DNA from: Pseudanabaena mucicola str. Chao 1806
Lineage (GTDB): Bacteria; Cyanobacteriota; Cyanobacteriia; Pseudanabaenales; Pseudanabaenaceae
NCBI RefSeq assembly: GCF_030323025.1
Contig: NZ_CP097329.1
Span: 1,457,001-1,521,000, forward strand
Direction of reading: 5' to 3'
DNA: 64,000 bases
The position numbers were made by a program, and so were the translations under genes. Shown here piece by piece: positions 52,178-59,900 of this stretch (the first letter of the stretch is position 1; each line of letters begins with the position of its first letter). Under the pieces are notes generated by a model that saw only the letters and a list, made by a program, of their open reading frames with translations, did no database searches and was not told the origin of the DNA.

Positions 52178-52852
52178 ATGAATTTACCTAAGATTTTCGC
52201 TTCAGTTCAATCAAAATCTCTAGCGATCGCCTTTGCCTTTAGTTTATTAGTATTTGCTAGCCCCGCATCAGCACACCACCCCATGGACGGCGGAATGCCC
52301 AGCAACTTTTTTGAAGGATTTATGTCAGGCTTGGCACACCCAGTGATTGGTGTTGATCACCTTGCCTTTATTGTTGCTGTCGGTTTGTTTGCGGCGCTTA
52401 AACCTCAAGGCATTTTTATTCCTTTATCCTTTGTTTTGTCGGCAATGCTTGGCACGGGAATTCACTTGTTAGGTGTATCTCTGCCAGTAGTTGAACTCAT
52501 TGTTTCAGGATCGATTTTGCTATTTGGGATTTTGATGGCAATGAAGAATAGTCCCAACCTATTAGTCATGGTCACCCTGTCGGCAGTAGCAGGACTATTT
52601 CATGGTTATGCTTATGGGGAAGCAATTTTTGGCGCACAAACTACTGCTTTAGTGGCTTATTTAGTGGGCTTTACCACGATTCAATTGGTGATTTCGAGTG
52701 CTGCTTTCTTTGTTGGTCAGAAAGTCCTTAAGGGTGATTTTTCTCAAGTATCACCTAGCCTCAAATCAGCAGGTTTAGTAATTTGCGGAATTGGTGCTGC
52801 ATTTTTCGCATCAAATCTTTCTTCTTTGATTCTCCCCATGCCTAAGGGTTAA
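52178..52852 (+). CDS. hupE: HupE/UreJ-family metal transporter, B12-regulated
   Basis: A 224-residue membrane protein. The signal-like FSLLVFASPASAHHPMDGGM precedes the core motif HPVIGVDHLAFIVAVGLFA, followed by LFHGYAYGEAIFGAQ. The family moves nickel or cobalt; control by a B12 riboswitch and adjoining cob genes points to cobalt. Start ATG 52178 lies beyond the riboswitch; an in-frame start at 52109 would lie inside it and is rejected. Confidence 0.88.
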   Translation: MNLPKIFASVQSKSLAIAFAFSLLVFASPASAHHPMDGGMPSNFFEGFMSGLAHPVIGVDHLAFIVAVGLFAALKPQGIFIPLSFVLSAMLGTGIHLLGVSLPVVELIVSGSILLFGILMAMKNSPNLLVMVTLSAVAGLFHGYAYGEAIFGAQTTALVAYLVGFTTIQLVISSAAFFVGQKVLKGDFSQVSPSLKSAGLVICGIGAAFFASNLSSLILPMPKG

Positions 52853-52862
52853 ATCATTGTTC

Positions 52863-52898
52863 AAAGTTAGGGGCAATTCATGAATTGCCCCTAACTTT
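52863..52898. terminator. 36-base perfect palindrome after hupE
   Basis: AAAGTTAGGGGCAATTCA joined to its exact complement gives an 18-bp stem with no loop base, 11 bases past the hupE stop. It probably acts as terminator. Confidence 0.75.
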
Positions 52899-52942
52899 GT
52901 AATTTTTGCAATATCGGCTTTTAAAATTTTTCAGAGAGAATT

Positions 52943-53983
52943 ATGGCAGCGAAAATACCTGTAACTGTGATTACTGGTTTTTTGGGTAGTGGTAAAACTA
53001 CACTCATTCGGGAACAGTTACAAAATAACCAAGGTCGGCGCATTGCCGTACTAGTGAATGAATTTGGCGAGATCGGCATTGATGGTGATTTGCTCCGTTC
53101 TTGTCGTGTTTGCGATGAAGATGGCACAGAAGTTACGCCCAATATTGTGGAGCTGACCAATGGATGTCTTTGCTGCACGGTGCAAGAGGAATTTTTGCCA
53201 ACGATGCAGGAGCTTCTAAAAAGGCGCGATCGCCTTGATTGCATTCTCATTGAGACTTCAGGATTGGCATTACCTAAGCCTCTAGTCCAAGCCTTCCGTT
53301 GGCAAGAAATCCGCAGTGGGGCAACAGTTGATGGTGTGGTTGCGGTGGTGGACTGCGATGCATTGGCAAATGGTCGCTTAGTGAGCGATCTGGATGCCCT
53401 TAATGCTCAACGTCAAGAAGATCCCAATCTTGATCACGAAACTCCCATAGAAGAACTATTTGAGGATCAGTTAGCCTGTGCGGATTTGGTGCTATTGACC
53501 AAGACCGATCTAGTCAGTGATGAGAACCAAGTGAAGGTTCAGAATTGGCTAAAACAAGAATTGCGTGATGGTGTGAAGATTGTCGCCTGTGATGAGGGCA
53601 AAGTTAGTTCGGAGATTTTGTTGGGATTTAATGCGGCGGTTGAGGACAATCTCGATGCACGTCCAAGTCATCACGACAGTGAAGAAGAGCATGAACATGA
53701 TGATGATATTAATTCGGTTCATGTCATTAGCGATCGCGCCTTTGAGCCAACTCAGTTACTCATATCGCTAAAACAGTTAGTCGCTGATCAGGAAATCTAT
53801 CGGATTAAGGGCTTTGTCAATGTCCCGAATAAGCCGATGCGAATGGTGTTACAAGGCGTAGGCGATCGCCTCGAGACATCCTATGATCGCCTGTGGGCTA
53901 GTGATGAAACTCGCCAAACGCGCTTAGTATTTATCGGTCAAGGGCTAGAGCGATCAACCATTGAATCGGCACTAAGTTTATAG
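52943..53983 (+). CDS. cobW: CobW-family GTPase, cobalt chaperone
   Basis: A 346-residue G3E GTPase. Walker A GFLGSGKTTLI, the metal-binding CLCC (NGCLCCTVQEEF), LILVLLTKTD-like NKxD region (LVLLTKTDLVSDENQ), a His-rich linker (HHDSEEEHEHDD) and the C-terminal CobW domain are present. It is thought to deliver cobalt to cobaltochelatase. It follows hupE by about 90 bases. Confidence 0.9.
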   Translation: MAAKIPVTVITGFLGSGKTTLIREQLQNNQGRRIAVLVNEFGEIGIDGDLLRSCRVCDEDGTEVTPNIVELTNGCLCCTVQEEFLPTMQELLKRRDRLDCILIETSGLALPKPLVQAFRWQEIRSGATVDGVVAVVDCDALANGRLVSDLDALNAQRQEDPNLDHETPIEELFEDQLACADLVLLTKTDLVSDENQVKVQNWLKQELRDGVKIVACDEGKVSSEILLGFNAAVEDNLDARPSHHDSEEEHEHDDDINSVHVISDRAFEPTQLLISLKQLVADQEIYRIKGFVNVPNKPMRMVLQGVGDRLETSYDRLWASDETRQTRLVFIGQGLERSTIESALSL

Positions 53984-54018
53984 ACATTGAGAAGGTGCAA
54001 TGTGCCTTCTCAATGTGA
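53984..54018. terminator. Hairpin between cobW and cobG
   Basis: ACATTGAGAAGG pairs with CCTTCTCAATGT, followed by ATTATTTTTTTGG. It has the form of a terminator or attenuator. An ATG at 54000 lies in its loop, so that codon is a doubtful start for cobG. Confidence 0.7.
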
Positions 54019-54041
54019 TTATTTTTTTGGAATTTTCTCAA

Positions 54042-55499
54042 TTGCAAACAACTACAGCTATTTGTCCCAGTCTCTTTAATGCTGCCACTGTTCAAGATGG
54101 CATTCTTTCGCGTATCCGTTTACCTGCGGGATTAATTACTTCTACACAATGCGAAGTTCTAGTGCGGGTTGTTAATCAATTCGGTAATGGTAAAATCCAA
54201 ATTACTAATCGAGCGAATCTACAAATCCGCACCAGTCAGGCTTTACCTGAAGCGGCGCTGCTAGATTTCCAAGACTATGGACTTGCCTCTAGTACCCAAA
54301 GTATCGACGGTTTGCGGAATATGATGGCGAGTCCTAGCGCAGGGATTGATACCCAAGCCAAAATCAATATAATTCCATTGGTTAAAGCTTGGGAACTCTA
54401 TTTATTAGATCATCCCGAATTGGTGATTCTTTCTAACAAATTTAGCATTTGTTTTGATGGTGGTGAAGCGATTAGGGTTAGCGATCGCCCCAATGATATT
54501 TGTTTAGTAGCTGTTGAAATTAATAGCGAGATTTATTTTGATTTGCATCTAGGTTTAGGCGATCGCGGTGAGGCTCCAGCACCAGTTGGTGTGTTAGTTT
54601 CTCCAAACCAAGTTATAGAAGTTCTTGCGTCTCTAACCGAAGTTTATCGGCAATATACAGAGCAAAAGCTAGAGCAGAAAACTCATTTGCGATCGCGTCC
54701 TCCCAGATTAAGAGAATTGCTGCATGATTGGGGTGTTGGAAAGTATTTGGAGCTAGTTGCAGAGAAACTAAGTTACGCATTAATACACTCACCCCTAGCC
54801 TCTCTCCAATTAAGGGAGAAGGAAACAAGAGTGTTTGTGGGTTATGAGCATTTAGGAATTCATGCACAAAAACAATCAGGACTTTTCTATATTGGTGTCG
54901 TTATTCCATTAGGGAGGTTAACTTCGCAGCAACTCGTAGGATTAGCTAATCTTGGTAAACGATATGGTGGTGGGGCTTTGCGGTTAACACCTTGGCAAAA
55001 TCTGTTGATTACAGATATTGCAGAAGTGAATCTTGATCAGGTAACACAGGAGATTGAGAATTTAGGGTTATTTATTGATCCTCATCATCCCTATGCAGCG
55101 ATCGCAGCTTGTTCGGGTTATAAAGGATGCAAGTCCGCTTTTACGGATACGCAAGCTGATGCTAAGGAGATCGCCTCACACTTGGAAAAATATATGCAAC
55201 TTGATTTGCCAATTAATTTGCATTTTTCTGGTTGTGATAAATCCTGCGCTCAGCACCATGCAAGCGATATTGCGATCGTAGGACAAACTTCTGAAACTTA
55301 CAAAATTTATGTCGGTAATGGCGAAATTAACTTTGGGAGAGAACTATATTCAGAATATACAGCTCATGAACTATCGCAATTAATGGAACGTCTACTCAAT
55401 ATCTATCAATACCAACGCCAAAATCCTGAACAGAGTTTTCGTGAATTTGTGAATCAATGCAATTTGCAAGAATTAAGGGAATTGATTAGCCATGCTTGA
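54042..55499 (+). CDS. cobG: Precorrin-3B synthase
   Basis: About 485 residues, nitrite/sulfite-reductase-like; uses O2 to make precorrin-3B in aerobic B12 synthesis. TTAICPSLFNAATVQDGILS opens the half-domain. The 4Fe-4S/siroheme cysteines are in CSGYKGCKSAFTD and HFSGCDKSCAQHH. The start is uncertain: TTG 54042 fits family N-termini, while ATG 54000 lies in a hairpin loop. A repeat core of about 46 bases (54786-54832) is embedded in frame near residue 250 and encodes SPLASLQLREKET-like residues. The enzyme may tolerate it because that loop is variable. Confidence 0.85.
   Translation: MQTTTAICPSLFNAATVQDGILSRIRLPAGLITSTQCEVLVRVVNQFGNGKIQITNRANLQIRTSQALPEAALLDFQDYGLASSTQSIDGLRNMMASPSAGIDTQAKINIIPLVKAWELYLLDHPELVILSNKFSICFDGGEAIRVSDRPNDICLVAVEINSEIYFDLHLGLGDRGEAPAPVGVLVSPNQVIEVLASLTEVYRQYTEQKLEQKTHLRSRPPRLRELLHDWGVGKYLELVAEKLSYALIHSPLASLQLREKETRVFVGYEHLGIHAQKQSGLFYIGVVIPLGRLTSQQLVGLANLGKRYGGGALRLTPWQNLLITDIAEVNLDQVTQEIENLGLFIDPHHPYAAIAACSGYKGCKSAFTDTQADAKEIASHLEKYMQLDLPINLHFSGCDKSCAQHHASDIAIVGQTSETYKIYVGNGEINFGRELYSEYTAHELSQLMERLLNIYQYQRQNPEQSFREFVNQCNLQELRELISHA
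54786..54832. repeat. CACCCCTAGCC repeat core inside cobG
   Basis: ACTCACCCCTAGCCTCTCTC continues through AATTAAGGGAGAAGGAAACA and ends AAGAGTGT. It matches the core of the 150-bp element (32785-32828) with few changes over about 43 bases. ACACTC...GAGTGT ends are inverted. It is read in frame with cobG. Confidence 0.8.
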
Positions 55500-56121
55500 C
55501 TATATTCGTGATGGTAATGAAATCTATCGAAAATCCTTTGCGACGATTCGCGCTGAGGCAAATTTAGCAATCTTGCCACAAGATTTGGAAGTGGTTGCAG
55601 TGCGCCTCATTCATTCCTGTGGGATGACTGATATTGTTCATGACCTTGCCTATTCTGAGGATGTGGTTAAAATTGGGAGAGCAGCCCTGAAAAATGGGGC
55701 GAAGATCCTTTGTGACGCGCAGATGGTGGCAAATGGTGTGACACGGAAACGTTTACCAGCCAATAATGCCGTAATTTGCACTCTTAATGAACCTGAAGTT
55801 CCCGAACTTGCAATGCAAATTGGTAATACGAGATCGGCGGCGGCGTTGGAACTGTGGCGATCGCATATTGAAGGATCGGTTGTGGCAATTGGTAATGCAC
55901 CCACAGCATTATTTCGCATTTTAGAACTGCTTGATGAAGGTTTGCCCAAGCCAGCCGTTATACTAGGATTCCCCGTTGGTTTTGTCGGTGCAATTGAGTC
56001 AAAAGCAGCTTTAGCGGAAAATAATCATGGTATCCCTTTTTTGACCATTCACGGTCGGCGTGGGGGAAGTGCGATGTGCGCCGCTGCATTGAATGCCTTA
56101 GCGATGATGAATGAGCTATAA
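55492..56121 (+). CDS. cobH: Precorrin-8X methylmutase
   Basis: A 209-residue CobH/CbiC enzyme moving the C11 methyl to C12. YRKSFATIRAEANL opens the family fold; IHSCGMTDIV has the catalytic His, and GAKILCDAQMVANGVTRKRL and GFPVGFVGAIESKAAL follow. It overlaps cobG by 8 bases (coupled translation). Confidence 0.94.
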   Translation: MLDYIRDGNEIYRKSFATIRAEANLAILPQDLEVVAVRLIHSCGMTDIVHDLAYSEDVVKIGRAALKNGAKILCDAQMVANGVTRKRLPANNAVICTLNEPEVPELAMQIGNTRSAAALELWRSHIEGSVVAIGNAPTALFRILELLDEGLPKPAVILGFPVGFVGAIESKAALAENNHGIPFLTIHGRRGGSAMCAAALNALAMMNEL

Positions 56122-56190
56122 ACCCCAAAATTAATTTAGACAGCGCCTTGCTCCGCCTACATTAATTTTCAGATTACTAAGAAAAATTTA

Positions 56191-56913
56191 ATGGAAAATA
56201 TAATCGACATAAAATCAAAAGGAAATTTATATGGACTGGGAATTGGACCAGGCGATCCAGAGCTATTGACGATCAAAGCACATCGCATTTTAACCTCAGT
56301 TCCCGTAATTGCCTATCCGACTATGGAAAGCGGTAAGGTTTTTGCAAGGGCGATCGTTGCTGATTTCATCCGTCCTGACCAGATTGAAGTGCCGATGCCG
56401 CTTCCTTTTAGCGTCGAAAGATCTTCACAACCCTATTACGACATTGGTGCAGAGAAAATTGCTGAGCATTTAGAGGCGGGGCGTGATGTTGCTGTGCTTT
56501 GCGAGGGTGATCCCATGCTTTACGGTTCCTTTATGTATATTTTCAAAAGGCTTGCCGATCGCTTTCATACTGAGGTCATCCCTGGAATATCTTCTACGTT
56601 TGCTAGTGCCGCCATGCTGGGTGCGCCGCTCACTTTCCGTAATGATGTTTTGAGCATTATGCCTGCGACTTTGGAAGCGGAAATTTTGCGTGATCGCCTC
56701 GCTGTTGTCGATGCAGCCGTAATTATTAAACTAGGTAGACATTTCGCCAAAATCAAAACGATTTTGCAAGAATTAAATCTCTTTGAACGGGCTTTGTATA
56801 TCGAACGTGCTACTTTACCAAATCAAGTTATTAAGCCGATCGCTGAAGTTAATCCCGATCAGGTTCCCTATTGGGCGATCGTGATGATTCCCAGCCAAAC
56901 TAATCCTCAGTAA
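56191..56913 (+). CDS. cobI: Precorrin-2 C20-methyltransferase
   Basis: A 240-residue SAM-dependent tetrapyrrole methyltransferase. GLGIGPGDPELLTIKAHRIL opens it; then AVLCEGDPMLYGSFMYIFKR and VIPGISSTFASAAMLGAPLT (family signature). It lies 69 bases after cobH, last in the hupE-cobW-cobG-cobH-cobI series. Confidence 0.93.
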   Translation: MENIIDIKSKGNLYGLGIGPGDPELLTIKAHRILTSVPVIAYPTMESGKVFARAIVADFIRPDQIEVPMPLPFSVERSSQPYYDIGAEKIAEHLEAGRDVAVLCEGDPMLYGSFMYIFKRLADRFHTEVIPGISSTFASAAMLGAPLTFRNDVLSIMPATLEAEILRDRLAVVDAAVIIKLGRHFAKIKTILQELNLFERALYIERATLPNQVIKPIAEVNPDQVPYWAIVMIPSQTNPQ

Positions 56914-56942
56914 AAAAGTGGGTAGTAGCAAACACTTTTTTA
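56912..56942. terminator. Bidirectional terminator after cobI
   Basis: AAAAAAGTG pairs with CACTTTTTT around a short loop, between the converging cobI and the large minus-strand gene. Confidence 0.75.
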
Positions 56943-59900
56943 GATTTTAACTTCAGGAAATACTAATGGCTCATTGAGAGTTTGACTCATATTGCCAATA
57001 ATCGCTTGCAAATAGACCCGTAACTGTTGGAACTTAGTTACATTCGGTTCATAAGTCCCATCGGTTTCTAGCTCAAACAATCTACCTGAGAACAGCTCAC
57101 TGCTAAGGGTTGGATCTTCTAACACAGCTCCATGCTCAGGCTCTTGCCAAGGGAAAATTCCTGCTGGCAAATCACCCTGCAAAATGCTGAGAATGCGATC
57201 GCGGCAAGCTTTAATATTGACACCCCGCATTTGCAACTGCTTCAGCAATTGGTTAGGATTGATTGACTGGGTAAGGTTGAGTCGGCAAATCTCTTGTAGT
57301 AGGAAATAATCGGAATATTGCTGACGCGCCACATCTAGTAAATTGGCATAGAGTGGAGCTACGGCTAAACCATTAGCAACAATCGATACCCCCAAGTAAT
57401 CGATCTGGGCATTAGGCAGTTTTTGGGATAACCAACGGGATAGCGAGGGACTCTGCATGGTATTACCAAGGAGCAACACTTGACGCACATCTTCGCCTAA
57501 AATACCTGCGTTGCTAATAATTGCGTTGAGTTCACGATTAAGTCGTTGGATGAATGGTTGCAAAATCAAATTTTCCAATTCACGGCGAAATACAACAATC
57601 GGTTGCCCCAGCAAATCCTCATGCCAACTATCAACACTAAGATCTTGCCCGAAGGCAGCTTTAACCCGATCAGCTAGTTCCAGCATCTGCTGACCCACAT
57701 GAGAAGTTAATAAGTACTGTTGTAGAGCAATCCTTTGCTGTGGGTAATCTGTGCCGACTTCAGGCAAAGTGAGATGATCAAATTTGCAAAGATGTCGATT
57801 GGGATTAGTGATTAATTGCCAGTGGGGATAGAACAACTGCACGATAATATCTTGGCTCAGGCTATTACCTGCATAGTCTAGACTGCGGATATGGAATTTG
57901 GAGCGATCGCTAGTTTTGCGATCTGGACTGCCTTTGATTAAACATAAACTGGTTGTCACAGCCCCTGCATCAATGAGGAGCGTAATTTCTTGGGAAATTT
58001 TCTGCTCATGGATTAAAGCTAAGACTGGTGCGATCGCCTGATCGACAGCCATTACCTGCTCTGCTTGTGCAACTAGTCCTGATTTGAGAATTGCTTCGCG
58101 GACATTGAGTACATAAGTATCTGACCAATTTGCAGGATAACCAAATACCACACCCCTGAGCTTTAATAAAATCAAGCCAAGATCAGGGAGTTTAGGATGA
58201 TTAGCTCGGTTTTGAGTTTGTTCAATCAGATTCTTGAGAGCAGCAATCAACCAACGTAAATTTGTCTGATGATGATCTGCCCATTGAATAATCGGCTGCC
58301 AAGTACTGACTCCACGATAGGGTAATCCTAATTTCAAGAACTGCTTAAAATGGGCAATTGCCACTTCCCCATTCTCTAAATCCGATATCTGAGATTTCTT
58401 AGGAAGCACCCGAATATCTTTGGTTATCGGATCATCCAGACTATGATCTTCAGTCCAGACTAGCCGACAGGGAAGCTCATCTCCATCATCTAAACATATA
58501 GTATAAACCCTCCCTGTATTGGCATTCAGTAAGCTAGTACGCAGCGCAGTGCTACCAAAATCTATCCCAAGAATCCAAGTATCATCTAGGCTATAGATTT
58601 CTTTTTCTTCTGGCGGGGGGACTAGAGACGCACTGCGGGATTCTAAGACTAATGAATCGATATCTAAAACATTGTCAAGGCTATCCATAATCGGTGCTAC
58701 TGATGATAGTCCCAACTGTTTGCGGCGATCATCAAGCAAAGGCTCCCGAAAATTAACAGCATTTAAATCGTGAAGGAGACTTTCCCAATCATTTTCACTG
58801 ACCTGATCTTGTGTATCCGCAAACTCATTGAGCAATAAGTCATCTGAGTCTCGCCCAATATCAATGACTAAATCTTCTAAACTTACTCCTTTAGATGATG
58901 TTGACTCCCAGTCAGGATATAACGGAGATGTATCACTCGCATTGGCAAATATGTTGAGCTTGTTATTTTCGAGAGATGCAAAAAACTCATCGGCGGATAG
59001 TTCTCCAACCGCAGAACTACGCTCATACGTGATCGGTTGGTTTAACTTTGCTTCCAAAGCCTCTAAGGCAGCACTCCACTCATCATCTAGGGTCAAATTA
59101 CCAGTTGGGTTTTCTAAAACTGTTGGTATATCTTCGATTACTGCAAAGTTAGTTTCTTCCGAAGAAGCCATAAAATCAGAGGTTTTTGTCCCCGCAAAAC
59201 TTTGCAAAATTGTATTGAGTTCTTCAACAGGCTCAATAGTCTCAGCAAAGCCGTATGCTCCCTGCATGGAGACAGGAACAAGATCTATCCCAACATAATC
59301 ATCATCCTGTTGCTTTTGCGTGATCGTATCAGTTTCATTTAGCTTTTTAATAATTGCATCATCTTTATTGATAGAAGGCTTAGTGCTAGATGCGATATCT
59401 GAGCGCTCAAATTGATTAATAAATATATCTTCTATTTCAGCAGTAGGATCGAAGCCAAATAAAATCGTATCAACTCCACTTTCATCCAATTCATCTCCAT
59501 TGCCATTCCCAAATCCTTGGGTTCCCTTAGCAACATCATTCTCAGTTTGAAAATTATCTGATGATTCAGGTTGACTGATCTGTCCAACTTCCTGAAACAA
59601 GGTGTCAAGCTCGTCATTGGACTTAAATGGATGTAGTGGAGCGTACTTTGCAGCAGTTTCGGCAATTATGTCAGCAAAAATGGCATCAATGTCTTTATCA
59701 TTTGCAGAGATTTTTTCTACTTGAGATGGGTTTTCTTCCGAGGTCTCAGAAAATAGAGTTTCAGAATCCTCAAAAATCTCAGGAATTTCGCTAGAGTCAT
59801 TACCAAAAGGAGATGACTGCAATTCATTTTCAACAACAATTTCTGTCTTCTCACTGAGTTGGTTAAATGGCAGATCCTCGAGATTGTTGCTTAAGGCTTC

